In this document: positions 7,726 to 16,128 of the stretch, one piece after another | Layout: each line of letters begins with the position of its first letter | Position numbering within the stretch: position 1 is the first letter of the stretch | From: Pontimicrobium sp. SW4 | Lineage (GTDB): Bacteria > Bacteroidota > Bacteroidia > Flavobacteriales > Flavobacteriaceae | Assembly: GCF_039954625.1 (NCBI RefSeq) | Contig: NZ_CP157199.1 | Location: forward strand, 1,240,001-1,304,000 | Reading direction: 5' to 3' | DNA: 64,000 bases | The notes under the pieces: generated by a model | Database searches by the model: none | The model's input: the letters and a program-made list of their open reading frames with translations, nothing else | What the model was told of the DNA's origin: nothing | Made by a program: the position numbers and the translations under genes

Positions 7726-8511
7726 ATGAATTTTATAAAAACAGATGACTCTAAAACTATAAACGAATTTAGAAAGGCGTTATACAAAACGTTTGTAGCA
7801 CCATTAGACTCCATGTGGCAAGATTTATACATAGCGTCATCACAAGCATATTTAATTAAAAAAGACAATAAGCATATTGGTTATTGCTGTATTGATAGTA
7901 ATGCAGCATTATTGCAAGTATTTGTAACAAATGAAAACAGATGTCTAATGCAAACCATCGTTAGAGAATTGATTGATTCAAAACATATATCGTCTGCAAG
8001 CTTAAGTGCTATAGAACCAGTATCATTTAATGCTTGTTTATTTCATTCAGCATCAATGAAAACAAATACGTTTTGTTACGAATATTCAAATCGTCCTTTG
8101 AATGATAAAAATTCATTAAATGTAGAATTGGTTACTCCAGAATATTCTAATGCAATTAGAAGTTATTATAAGGAGCATGTAGGCTTTGACGATACGTTTG
8201 GTTATGTCGATAATTTGGTATCACGAAATGAGTTGTATATGAGTTTAGAAAATGATAAAATTATAGCCACTGGCGAATGTAGATTGAGCGATACGCAATC
8301 AAACTACGCCGATGTTGGTGTTTCCGTAAATAAAGAACACAGAAAAAAAGGGTTAGCAACAAAAATGTTGCAACAAATGGCTTTAAAAGCCATTGAGCAA
8401 GACAGACACCCAATATGTTCCACAACCATCGATAATGTTGGTTCTCAAAAAGCTATTGAAAGAGCTGGATTTTATTGCTCTAATATTATATTCGATATGA
8501 AATTCAATTAA
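7726..8511 (+). CDS. GNAT family N-acetyltransferase
   Basis: The ATG at 7726 directly follows the TetR stop. The frame is also open from a TTG at 7708, which would overlap the TetR gene and is less likely. The 261-residue protein has its GNAT fold in the C-terminal half, with acetyl-CoA loop VSVNKEHRKKGLATKMLQQM followed by TTIDNVGSQKAIERAGF. The N-terminal half is poorly conserved and may be a degenerate second GNAT domain. The acceptor is unknown. It is co-transcribed with the TetR regulator and lies 8 bp from rsgA. Confidence 0.82.
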   Translation: MNFIKTDDSKTINEFRKALYKTFVAPLDSMWQDLYIASSQAYLIKKDNKHIGYCCIDSNAALLQVFVTNENRCLMQTIVRELIDSKHISSASLSAIEPVSFNACLFHSASMKTNTFCYEYSNRPLNDKNSLNVELVTPEYSNAIRSYYKEHVGFDDTFGYVDNLVSRNELYMSLENDKIIATGECRLSDTQSNYADVGVSVNKEHRKKGLATKMLQQMALKAIEQDRHPICSTTIDNVGSQKAIERAGFYCSNIIFDMKFN

Positions 8512-8519
8512 AACGAATT

Positions 8520-9584
8520 ATGACACTTCAAGATTTAGGATATAATGATTCGCTCGAATCTTTTAGAATAGAAAACGGACTTGATACCTTTTTAGTTGGT
8601 CGTGTGATTCTCGAACATAAAGAACGTTATGTTGTAAAAACACCTAATGCGGAATTTGATGCCGAACTCATCGGGAATTTAAGATTCACAGCAGAAAGCA
8701 GATACGATTTTCCAGCAGTAGGTGATTGGGTAGCTTTTACAGAGTATGATGAAGGCAAAGGGTTAATTCATAAAGTATTTCCTCATCATTCTATTCTCGA
8801 AAGACAGGCTGTCGGTAAATCAGGACAGGTACAAATAATTGCAACAAACATTGATTATGGTTTAATTGTACAAGCCGTGGATAGAGATTTTAATTTAAAT
8901 CGTTTAGAACGCTATTTAACCATTTGCAATGCGGCAAAAGTGAAGCCTATAATTGTGCTAAATAAAACCGATTTGATTAATCAAACGGAATTAAATGCTA
9001 TTATGAATCGAGTTACAGATAGAATAAAAGACGTAACAACAATTGCAGTAAACAATGAACCTAATGGATATAAAGCGCTAGAAGCTTTTATCAAAAAAGG
9101 AAACACCTATTGCTTGTTAGGATCGTCAGGCGTAGGGAAGTCCACCCTGTTAAATGGACTATCTGGTAACGAACTCATGAAAACTGCCGAAATAAGTACT
9201 AGCGTCAACAAAGGGAAACATACAACCAGCCATAGAGAGTTAATTGTATTGAAAAATGGAGGTGTTTTAATCGATAACCCTGGAATGAGAGAAGTTGGAA
9301 TTGCTGATACTACAAGCGGATTAGAAGTCACCTTCGATACTATTTTAGAATATGCACAAAGCTGTAGATTTAAAGATTGCACGCACGAACATGAAAATGG
9401 TTGTGCAGTGCAAGAAGCACTAGAAAATGGAGACCTAGATTTAAGTTCTTATACAAATTTTAGAAAAATGGAACGAGAAAAAGAACATTTCGAGTCGGAT
9501 GCTTTAGAGCGTAAAAAGAAAGACAAAGACTTAGGGAAGTTGATTAAAAAAGTGGTGAGGCAAAAACGAGATTCTAAGTATTGA
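8520..9584 (+). CDS. rsgA: ribosome small subunit-dependent GTPase A
   Basis: This 354-residue YjeQ/RsgA protein is a late maturation factor of the 30S subunit. It has an N-terminal OB-fold (about 20-95) and a circularly permuted GTPase with motifs in the order G4 NKTD (148-151), G1 GSSGVGKST (201-209) and G3 DNPG (252-255). The C-terminal zinc site has C282, C287, H289 and C295. All family signatures are present and the length is normal. It lies third in a run after the TetR and GNAT genes, an unusual companion set for a housekeeping factor. Confidence 0.95.
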   Translation: MTLQDLGYNDSLESFRIENGLDTFLVGRVILEHKERYVVKTPNAEFDAELIGNLRFTAESRYDFPAVGDWVAFTEYDEGKGLIHKVFPHHSILERQAVGKSGQVQIIATNIDYGLIVQAVDRDFNLNRLERYLTICNAAKVKPIIVLNKTDLINQTELNAIMNRVTDRIKDVTTIAVNNEPNGYKALEAFIKKGNTYCLLGSSGVGKSTLLNGLSGNELMKTAEISTSVNKGKHTTSHRELIVLKNGGVLIDNPGMREVGIADTTSGLEVTFDTILEYAQSCRFKDCTHEHENGCAVQEALENGDLDLSSYTNFRKMEREKEHFESDALERKKKDKDLGKLIKKVVRQKRDSKY

Positions 9585-9636
9585 GTTGTAACAACGTTCC
9601 AAATCTCTCGTCGTAAAGGAAACCTAAACATCTAAA

Positions 9637-10491
9637 ATGCAAAATAGTACAACCGAACGCAAAGAAACTTGGAAAACAATCTTTCTTTTCTTAATGATTG
9701 TTACAATTATAAGCACACCATTTCATCTTGCAATTGTTAATTTATATCCTTCTCGAATATACGTTGGAGCACTCATGTGGTGTCCAGCAATTGCTGCAAT
9801 AATTACACTTAAATTAAAAGGACGACCTATTTCTTCCATACATTGGAAATGGGCAGATTGGAAATATATTCGCATGTCTTACTTTATTCCTGCTTTATAT
9901 GTTTTAATTACCTATATACTCATCTGGATTTTTGGATTAGGAGGATTATCGAATGAAGAGAGCATTATGGAATGGGCTACAGAACTTGGATTAGTTGGAA
10001 TTGGAACATTAAAACCAGCATTTGCCATAATTATAGGTATTATTTTGCTAGGAACTGTAGGCGTTATAAGGGCAATGGCAACGGTTTTAGGAGAAGAAAT
10101 AGGGTGGCGAGGTTTTTTAATCTATGAATCAAGAAAGGTGCTTTCTTTTACTGGTGTTTCCTTTTTTGTTGGATTTATCTGGGCCTTCTGGCATTGGCCA
10201 ATATTATTGTATTACAGTGAAAATGTCACTTTGGAATTTATAACTTTTTTTGTTTTTGTAATTTCGATGTCATTTATTATGACCTACTATACTTTTAAAT
10301 CTAAAAGTTTATGGCCAGCGGTAATTTTTCACTCAGTAAGTAATGTTTTTGTTCAGAAAATATTCCCTCCAATCACTACAAAAGTTGAAGGCTCAGAACA
10401 TTGGTTAGGCGAAAACGGAATTATGTTTGCCATTGTAACTTTAGCTTTTGGTATGTATTTTTGGAGAAAAGCAATTAAGGAAAAATTGTAA
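9637..10491 (+). CDS. CPBP family intramembrane metalloprotease
   Basis: The 284-residue multi-pass protein carries the CPBP (CAAX protease/bacteriocin-processing, Abi) motifs: EEIGWRGF at 153-160, HWP with H186, and the third motif with H232 (FHSVSNVF). Eukaryotic relatives (Rce1) cleave prenylated proteins; bacterial members are implicated in bacteriocin self-immunity and membrane protein processing. It lies 52 bp after rsgA at the start of the accessory region. A second, clearly different CPBP gene lies at 15141-15959. Confidence 0.85.
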   Translation: MQNSTTERKETWKTIFLFLMIVTIISTPFHLAIVNLYPSRIYVGALMWCPAIAAIITLKLKGRPISSIHWKWADWKYIRMSYFIPALYVLITYILIWIFGLGGLSNEESIMEWATELGLVGIGTLKPAFAIIIGIILLGTVGVIRAMATVLGEEIGWRGFLIYESRKVLSFTGVSFFVGFIWAFWHWPILLYYSENVTLEFITFFVFVISMSFIMTYYTFKSKSLWPAVIFHSVSNVFVQKIFPPITTKVEGSEHWLGENGIMFAIVTLAFGMYFWRKAIKEKL

Positions 10492-10567
10492 GCTTAAAGG
10501 CATGCTTTATGTTTATAACTTCCTATAATTGCTTGCGCTAAATAGTTGACTTTTTACGTGTTAAAAA

Positions 10568-10628
10568 CTAACTTCGCTTATCGTTTGATATAAAACATTA
10601 AAACGTTGTATGTCATAACATTGGGTAC
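10568..10628 (+). repeat. dispersed imperfect repeat and left boundary of DUF2971 gene
   Basis: Bases 10568-10602 match 15013-15047 at about 31 of 35 positions (core GCTTATCGTTTGATATAA identical). The segment continues as TTGTATGTCATAACATTGGG plus TAC (10606-10628). This is an imperfect inverted partner of GTACCTAACACTGCATATAA at 11404-11423, on the other side of the DUF2971 gene. The arrangement resembles the flank of a gene cassette. Confidence 0.5.
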
Positions 10629-10643
10629 AAGGCGGAATCAAAC

Positions 10644-11399
10644 ATGGACGAATGCAAAACATATTTAAAAAAAGCCTATCGGTTTTTAACCTTTGATGGA
10701 TTGTTTAAAACTATTGAAACAAAAAGTTTTAGGTTAACACGAGTTGATAAGTTCAATGATCCATTAGATAATAGTCCGTTAATTACACCTTCAGATTGGA
10801 TCGAGTATTCTCGAGAAGAGAATAAAGGATTTTTTAGCATTGCAAAAGAACACATTTTTAAAAATGTCTTTAAGAGTAACTACATTTGTTGTTTTAGTAA
10901 GCACTACTGCGAAAATGATTCTTATTTAATGTGGTCGCATTATGCCGACTCACATTCTCAAGTTTGCTTTGAAATAGATTTCTCTATTCATAAATATTTA
11001 GGAGGACCTTCAGAGGTTAGTTATCCAGATTGCTTAGTAACAGAAAGAGAAAATTTTAAAACTAACAAGGACATTAATGATAGTAAATTAGGACTATTTC
11101 TAGTTACAAATAAATTGAATAATTGGTCTTATGAAAGTGAAGTTAGATTGATTGTTGATATTCTTCATCCAAATTTTGATTACCAGAGATTTAAAATAAG
11201 TGACAATGCTGATTACATCTTTGCGGATTTTGATTTAAAACTTATTTCAAAAGTAATATTTGGAGTAGAATCAAAATTATTTAATGAACTGAAAACACGA
11301 TGTTTATTTGAGGGAAATAATTTATACCCAAAATATGAGAAGATGTATATTGATCCGATTGATTTAAAATTAAAAAGTAAAACTTATAAATTCAAATAG
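10644..11399 (+). CDS. DUF2971 domain protein
   Basis: The 251-residue protein has the conserved features of DUF2971: KSFRLTRVDKFNDPLDN near the N-terminus, ICCFSKHYCENDSYLMWSHY in the middle with following FEIDF, and a C-terminal KVIFGVES block. Proteins of this family are scattered in accessory regions of many bacteria and have no established biochemical role, though some occur near defence genes. There is no signal peptide or membrane helix. The gene stands alone and is bracketed by imperfect inverted repeats, which suggests it moved as a single-gene cassette. Confidence 0.78.
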   Translation: MDECKTYLKKAYRFLTFDGLFKTIETKSFRLTRVDKFNDPLDNSPLITPSDWIEYSREENKGFFSIAKEHIFKNVFKSNYICCFSKHYCENDSYLMWSHYADSHSQVCFEIDFSIHKYLGGPSEVSYPDCLVTERENFKTNKDINDSKLGLFLVTNKLNNWSYESEVRLIVDILHPNFDYQRFKISDNADYIFADFDLKLISKVIFGVESKLFNELKTRCLFEGNNLYPKYEKMYIDPIDLKLKSKTYKFK

Positions 11400-11403
11400 C
11401 CCA

Positions 11404-11423
11404 GTACCTAACACTGCATATAA
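11404..11423 (+). repeat. right boundary repeat of DUF2971 gene
   Basis: GTACCTAACACTGCATATAA is an imperfect inverted partner of the sequence at 10606-10628 upstream of the gene; both arms keep GTACC/GGTAC-like ends and an ATATAA/TTGTAT core. The match includes small gaps, so this is suggestive only. Confidence 0.4.
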
Positions 11424-11548
11424 TTTATGCTTAAATTTGAACTGAACGATAAAACAAAAATTGTAACAAACTGATTTGCTTTGACCGAAAATCCTAACGG
11501 GTTTTCAATCGCACAAATCATATTCAAACCCGATAAGCGCAACTCAAA

Positions 11549-13024
11549 ATGAAACAACTACTTTTTATAATTGCATTTCTTTTTATTCAATCAGTTAGTT
11601 ACTCACAACATGAAGGCGAAGAACACTATGTGCCAGAAACAAACCCTTTAGTATTAGATAAAATAGAGCAGTGGCAAGATCTTAAATTTGGGCTCTTAAT
11701 GCATTGGGGAGCCTATAGCCAATGGGGAATTGTAGAGTCTTGGTCTTTATGTCCAGAAGAGTATGGTTGGTGTGAAAGAACCGCAGGTTCAAACCCTAAT
11801 AATTACAATGTCTATGTTGAAGAATATAGAAATTTAAAGAAAACATTTAACCCTATTAAGTTCAACCCAGAGAAATGGGCAGATGCTGCCAATAAAGCAG
11901 GAATGAAGTACGTAATATTCACGACCAAGCATCACGACGGGTTTTCTATGTTTGATTCTAAATACACCGATTATAAAGTCACAGACCCAGAATGTGCATT
12001 CTCATCAAATCCAAGAAGTAATATTGCGTTGGAGATATTTGATGCTTTTAGAGCAAAAGACTTTTGGGCTGGAGCGTATTTCTCAAAACCAGATTGGAAT
12101 TCGCCTTATTATTGGGATCCAAAGTATCCACCAAGAGATAGAAATGTTAATTACGAACCAGAGGCTAATCCTGAAGCATGGAATAAGTTCACAGAGTTTA
12201 CACATAATCAAATACTAGAATTATTAACGGATTATGGCAAAATTGACATTTTATGGCTAGATGGTGGTTGGGTAGCAAAAACACCAAAATCACAAATCAC
12301 CAGTTGGTATGACGAACAACTTAAAAATAATGATAATGGTTATTTAAAACATAGAATTGTTAACCAAGACATTAAAATGGACGAGTTGGTTGTGAAAGCA
12401 CGCGAAAAACAACCAGAATTAATTGTAGTAGACAGAGCTGTATATGGTAAGAATCAAAATTATTTAACACCAGAAAACCGTGTTCCAGATAAAGAATTGC
12501 CTTATCCTTGGGAATCGTGTATCATATCTGGAGGAGGATGGTCGCATACAGTAAATGCAAAGTATATGAGTGGGAGAGATGGTGTACAATTACTTGTGGA
12601 TATTGTGGCTAAGGGTGGTAATTTATTGCTTAATGTAGCACCAACTCCAGAAGGTGAATGGCAAGAAGGTGCGTATAGACTTTTAGAAGATTATGGCAAG
12701 TGGATAGACATTAACGGTGAAGGTATTTATAACAGTAAAGTATTGCAGCCTTATAAAGAAGATAATATTTGCATGACACAACAGGATGATGGGACGTCCT
12801 ATTTTTTCTATATGTGTAAAGAAAATGAAGCTAATATGCCTTCAGAGATTATTGTAAAATCTCATGCTCCAGCAAAAGGTAGCAAAGTGTCATTATTAGG
12901 AAGTAATAAATCTTTAAAATATGAACTTCTTGATGAAGGATTTAAAATATTTATCCCAAAGTCATTGCAAAATAGTCCACCTAGTGATTATGTATGGACG
13001 ATAAAAGTTTCTAAACTGAAATAA
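11549..13024 (+). CDS. secreted alpha-L-fucosidase, GH29
   Basis: The 491-residue protein has a signal peptide (MKQLLFIIAFLFIQSVSYSQ) and a GH29 catalytic barrel. Signature regions are KFGLLMHWGAYSQWG (46-60), the substrate-binding KHHDGFSMFD (127-136), and ILWLDGG with D238 as the likely nucleophile. A C-terminal beta-sandwich follows after about residue 390. It would release alpha-L-fucose from algal or host glycans in the periplasm or outside the cell. No SusCD pair, sulfatase or fucose catabolic gene is nearby, so it is not in a recognisable polysaccharide utilisation locus. Its stop lies about 12 bp from a displaced helicase gene tail. Confidence 0.92.
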   Translation: MKQLLFIIAFLFIQSVSYSQHEGEEHYVPETNPLVLDKIEQWQDLKFGLLMHWGAYSQWGIVESWSLCPEEYGWCERTAGSNPNNYNVYVEEYRNLKKTFNPIKFNPEKWADAANKAGMKYVIFTTKHHDGFSMFDSKYTDYKVTDPECAFSSNPRSNIALEIFDAFRAKDFWAGAYFSKPDWNSPYYWDPKYPPRDRNVNYEPEANPEAWNKFTEFTHNQILELLTDYGKIDILWLDGGWVAKTPKSQITSWYDEQLKNNDNGYLKHRIVNQDIKMDELVVKAREKQPELIVVDRAVYGKNQNYLTPENRVPDKELPYPWESCIISGGGWSHTVNAKYMSGRDGVQLLVDIVAKGGNLLLNVAPTPEGEWQEGAYRLLEDYGKWIDINGEGIYNSKVLQPYKEDNICMTQQDDGTSYFFYMCKENEANMPSEIIVKSHAPAKGSKVSLLGSNKSLKYELLDEGFKIFIPKSLQNSPPSDYVWTIKVSKLK

Positions 13025-13035
13025 CTATAAAAAGG

Positions 13036-13094
13036 TTACTTCCTTTTATTCCGCTTATTATAATTCTTGTTACCTCTGGTTTTATGCTTCTTGT
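13036..13094 (-). pseudogene. displaced 3' tail of the DEAD-box helicase gene, copy 1
   Basis: Read on the minus strand this encodes KKHKTRGNKNYNKRNKRK and then TAA. It is a valid variant of the helicase C-terminus (KKPKTRGDKNYNKRNKK at 16589-16644). It shares with copy 2 the changes P to H and D to N plus several synonymous third-position changes. Upstream in helicase sense, the sequence switches to a REP-like repeat immediately after TTCTTGT, the same breakpoint as in copies 2 and 3. Confidence 0.85.
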
Positions 13095-13536
13095 CATTCC
13101 TGCCTTTCGTCTGCGCTCAAGATAAACTACAGCAGGAATCTACTTACAAAGAAAAATAGTAATTTTAGTTAAAAACTAAATGCACAAAAATGTTCATCAA
13201 TATTACTTGTATCTGCTGTCTAATAAATACAATGGCACTTTATACATTGGCGTAACCAATGACTTAGAGCGCAGAATGTTTGAGCATAAAAACAAACTCA
13301 TTGAAGGTTTCACCAAAAACTACGGCTTAAATCGTTTAGTCTATTTTGAAACATATCAATACATTAAAGATGCAATAAAAAGAGAGAAGAACATGAAGAA
13401 ATGGAAACGAGAATGGAAAATAAAGTTAATTGAAGAGGATAACCCTAATTGGGGTGATTTGTCTAAAGATTGGCCTTATTTAAAGGATTAGACTTTCTAG
13501 AACTCTTGTGGATTCCTGCCTACGCAGGAATGACAA
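13091..13536 (+). mobile_element. REP-flanked GIY-YIG element, copy A
   Basis: The element is bounded by the perfect inverted repeats TTGTCATTCCTGC (13091-13103) and GCAGGAATGACAA (13524-13536). The right end forms the hairpin ATTCCTGC-ctac-GCAGGAAT. It contains only the GIY-YIG gene at 13180-13491. Outside the inverted repeats, both sides carry a copy of the helicase gene tail. Copy B at 16125-16545 has the same plan. Confidence 0.72.
13180..13491 (+). CDS. GIY-YIG nuclease family protein, copy A
   Basis: This 103-residue single-domain GIY-YIG (UvrC N-terminal/URI type) protein has YYLYLLSN and TLYIGVTNDLERR in place of the GIY and YIG strands, the arginine in LERR, a following histidine in EHK, and the glutamate-containing GFTKNYGLNRLVYFET segment. 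A basic C-terminal tail (REKNMKKWKREWK) may bind DNA. These enzymes cut DNA with one metal ion. It is 95 of 103 residues identical to copy B at 16190-16501. It is the only gene in a small REP-flanked unit, so a role in movement or copying of that unit is possible but inferred. Confidence 0.9.
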   Translation: MHKNVHQYYLYLLSNKYNGTLYIGVTNDLERRMFEHKNKLIEGFTKNYGLNRLVYFETYQYIKDAIKREKNMKKWKREWKIKLIEEDNPNWGDLSKDWPYLKD

Positions 13537-13580
13537 TAGGGTTTTTGAAAAAGCGACTATGAGGACGAGAAACTAACTTA

Positions 13581-13636
13581 TTATTTCTTATTCCGCTTAT
13601 TATAATTCTTGTTACCTCTGGTTTTATGCTTCTTGT
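13581..13636 (-). pseudogene. displaced 3' tail of the DEAD-box helicase gene, copy 2
   Basis: It encodes KKHKTRGNKNYNKRNKK and TAA on the minus strand. Over 49 bases it differs from the native tail at seven positions: five third-codon positions and two that change residues (D to N and P to H). It continues into a REP-like repeat (CATTCCTACC ... AGCAGGAATC) at the same breakpoint as copies 1 and 3. Its downstream side matches the native gene's 3' flank. Confidence 0.85.
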
Positions 13637-13790
13637 CATTCCTACCTTTCGTCTGCGCCCAAGATAAACTACAGCAGGAATCCACTTATTTATTTCTTAG
13701 TGTAAAATAAAATTTAACTCTTATTCCGTAACGCAATTTTTTTTTAGTCGTCTTAATTAAATAATCACATATTTTTTATAATATAAAATA

Positions 13791-14894
13791 ATGAAAATAA
13801 CCTCTTTTTTAAAGTGTCCATTAGTTACTCTTGCCTTATTAGTTTTATTATCTCTACCAACCAATGCACAGACATTAGAGGCCAAAATAGATAGCTTATT
13901 ATTTGCAAAATATGAATCAATAGCTCCTGGAGCTGCTTTCTTGATTGCAAAAAATGGAAATGTCATCTATCGGAAAGCATTTGGTCAAGCGAATCTTGAA
14001 TTAAACATTCCTATGAAACCAGAAAACATTTTTGAAATAGGTTCTATGACAAAGCAATTTACTGCTATTGCCATTTTAATGTTAGTAGAACAAGGTGAAA
14101 TAGAATTGACAGATGAGATAACAAAATTTATCCCTGATTATCCAACAGATAATAAAAAAATAACTGTTCATCATTTATTAACACATACTTCTGGTATAAA
14201 AAGCTATACTAGGATGAAAGCTTTAAATGATATTGCAACAAAGGACCTTACACCAATGGAACTCATAGATTTCTTTAAAGATGAGCCGATGGATTTTAAT
14301 CCAGGAGAAAAGTATAGATATAATAATTCTGGTTATGCCATTTTAGGATATATTATAGAATCTATATCTAAACAAAGCTATGCTAGCTTTATCGAAGAGC
14401 ACATATTTAAAAAGCTAGATATGACCTCGTCATTATTTGCAAGCCACAGTAAGGTTATAAAAAATAGAGTTTCTGGATATCATAAAAAGGAAGATTATGT
14501 AAACACAAGACACATAAGTTTTTCATTACCATATGCTGCTGGTTCTTTAATGTCTAATGTAGACGATATGCTAAAATGGCAAGAAGGTCTTAATGATAAT
14601 CGATTAGTTAGCAAAAGCACTATTGATAAAGCATTTACAAATTATGAATTAAACAATGGAGACTCTATAAATTATGGATATGGCTGGCATATTAAAGAAC
14701 TAAACGGAACTCCAAGTAGAGAGCACGGTGGAAGTATATTTGGGTTTAAATCAATGGGTGTATATCTTCCTCTTGAGGATATATATGTTATAGGATTAAA
14801 TAATTGTGATTGCAATTCACCTACAAAAATCACAAGAGAAATTGCTGGGTTAGTTAATGAGGAATTTGCTAAAAAAGAAAATAATAAAAATTAA
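13791..14894 (+). CDS. secreted serine hydrolase, beta-lactamase class C family
   Basis: The 367-residue protein has a signal peptide ending near LPTNAQ and the three active-site motifs of the family: SMTK at 85-88, YNN at 177-179 and HGG at 312-314. It lacks the extra C-terminal domain of the hydrolase at 3944-5266 and is not a close copy of it. Likely activities are peptidase or esterase; the substrate is unknown. The gene lies between helicase tail copies 2 and 3 together with a CPBP protease gene, so the two form the cargo of that segment. Confidence 0.87.
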   Translation: MKITSFLKCPLVTLALLVLLSLPTNAQTLEAKIDSLLFAKYESIAPGAAFLIAKNGNVIYRKAFGQANLELNIPMKPENIFEIGSMTKQFTAIAILMLVEQGEIELTDEITKFIPDYPTDNKKITVHHLLTHTSGIKSYTRMKALNDIATKDLTPMELIDFFKDEPMDFNPGEKYRYNNSGYAILGYIIESISKQSYASFIEEHIFKKLDMTSSLFASHSKVIKNRVSGYHKKEDYVNTRHISFSLPYAAGSLMSNVDDMLKWQEGLNDNRLVSKSTIDKAFTNYELNNGDSINYGYGWHIKELNGTPSREHGGSIFGFKSMGVYLPLEDIYVIGLNNCDCNSPTKITREIAGLVNEEFAKKENNKN

Positions 14895-15012
14895 AACTGC
14901 TTAGTATACGCAATTGATTAATGCGTGTTATGCCTTTGCAAGAATCCACTCTTAATGTAAACATTGTTTTTTACTTAATAATATAGTGTCTTGATTTTCA
15001 ATGATTAAACTT

Positions 15013-15060
15013 CTAACTTTGCTTATCGTTTGATATAAGTCATTAAGACAATGTCATATC
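15013..15060 (+). repeat. second copy of the dispersed repeat seen at 10568
   Basis: CTAACTTTGCTTATCGTTTG and the following bases match 10568-10602 closely. This copy also lies directly upstream of an accessory gene. An apparent ATG at 15051 falls inside the repeat, which argues that it is not the true start of the following gene. Confidence 0.6.
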
Positions 15061-15140
15061 GTTTAAACAGTCTGCATATAGACAATAATGTTACATTTTC
15101 GATTTTCACTCGTCTACATATTAAATTAAAGTCAATAAGA

Positions 15141-15959
15141 ATGTACAATTTATTAAAAAAGCCTCTTTACGCTTCGATTTTGGTAGTCATTATTGTTGCT
15201 TCGTCTGTATTTATTAAACTGGAACTTCGTTCATATTTGATAAATTTTCACATAACAGAACAACAAGCTAGATGGATTGGAGACATCATAATTAACTTCT
15301 CTCTCTTTGCTCTATTTTTTTATTTAATTAGAAAACTCTCTTTAGAAAAATTGGGTGGAATTAGTAATGAGAAATTAAAAAACAAATTATTACTCTTAAT
15401 TCCTTTTCTACTTTTAATCCCTATGTCTACTGAATTATTTGATTTAAACTGGTCAGAAACTAATCTACTGAATCTGTTTATTTTATTGCTTTGGTCATTG
15501 TCTATAGGTTTCTTTGAAGAGTCTGCATTAAGAGGTTTTTTACAATCTGTATATCTAAATAAATTTTGGAAATCGAGAATGGGAATTATTCTGAGTGTAT
15601 TTATTACCTCCTTCATTTTTGGTTTACTTCATTTAATAAGTTGGACAGGGAACTTATATTCTGAAATAAACCAAGTAATTATTGCTACCATTCTTGGAGT
15701 TTTGTTTGGCGCATTACTTCTAAAAACCAATAAGTTATATCCAATCGCAATTATTCATGCGCTATTTGATTTCTTTTCAGGAATAGACGAATTAAAACCA
15801 GCGGATAATTCAGTCAGTAATATTGTTGAAAATAATTCAGTAATTCAAGAGTTTAGCGTGTCTTTTATTCTCATTCCCTTTTTTATTATTGGAATAATTC
15901 TTTTGATTAAAATTAAGCTTAACGAATTAAACTTAAGAGACAAACTTAAAGATATATAG
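15141..15959 (+). CDS. CPBP family intramembrane metalloprotease
   Basis: I start the gene at the ATG at 15141. The open frame begins at 15051, but its first 30 codons come from repeat DNA, and the hydrophobic N-terminus typical of the family starts just after 15141. The 272-residue protein has about seven hydrophobic segments and the CPBP motifs EESALRGF (126-133), H164 in FGLLH, and H206 in IIHALFDFF. It is unlike the CPBP protein at 9637-10491 outside these motifs. Processing of a peptide or protein in the membrane is the family role; the substrate is unknown. Confidence 0.82.
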   Translation: MYNLLKKPLYASILVVIIVASSVFIKLELRSYLINFHITEQQARWIGDIIINFSLFALFFYLIRKLSLEKLGGISNEKLKNKLLLLIPFLLLIPMSTELFDLNWSETNLLNLFILLLWSLSIGFFEESALRGFLQSVYLNKFWKSRMGIILSVFITSFIFGLLHLISWTGNLYSEINQVIIATILGVLFGALLLKTNKLYPIAIIHALFDFFSGIDELKPADNSVSNIVENNSVIQEFSVSFILIPFFIIGIILLIKIKLNELNLRDKLKDI

Positions 15960-16072
15960 CTCATTACAATTTGCTATTTTTCGGTCACAATAGAGAGAAT
16001 CAGCTATGTTTTTCTACAACTAGTTACACATAAAACCATAGGAGTGGCTCAGATATTCTATCAAAAAAAGAG

Positions 16073-16128
16073 CTATTTCTTATTTCGTTTATTGTAATTC
16101 TTATCACCTCTAGTTTTAGGTTTCTTGT
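16073..16128 (-). pseudogene. displaced 3' tail of the DEAD-box helicase gene, copy 3
   Basis: On the minus strand it encodes KKPKTRGDKNYNKRNKK followed by TAG, the same residues as the native tail. It differs at one synonymous base (CGG to CGA) and in the stop codon (TAA to TAG). The switch to REP-like sequence after TTCTTGT is identical to that in copies 1 and 2. Confidence 0.88.

Noticed and set aside
11952..12218. Open frame of 88 codons on the plus strand
   Set aside because: It is a shifted-frame shadow inside the GH29 fucosidase gene, with no start context and poor residue composition.
15051..15140. N-terminal extension of the CPBP protease at 15141
   Set aside because: The extra codons lie in a dispersed repeat also found at 10568 and are not hydrophobic or family-like.
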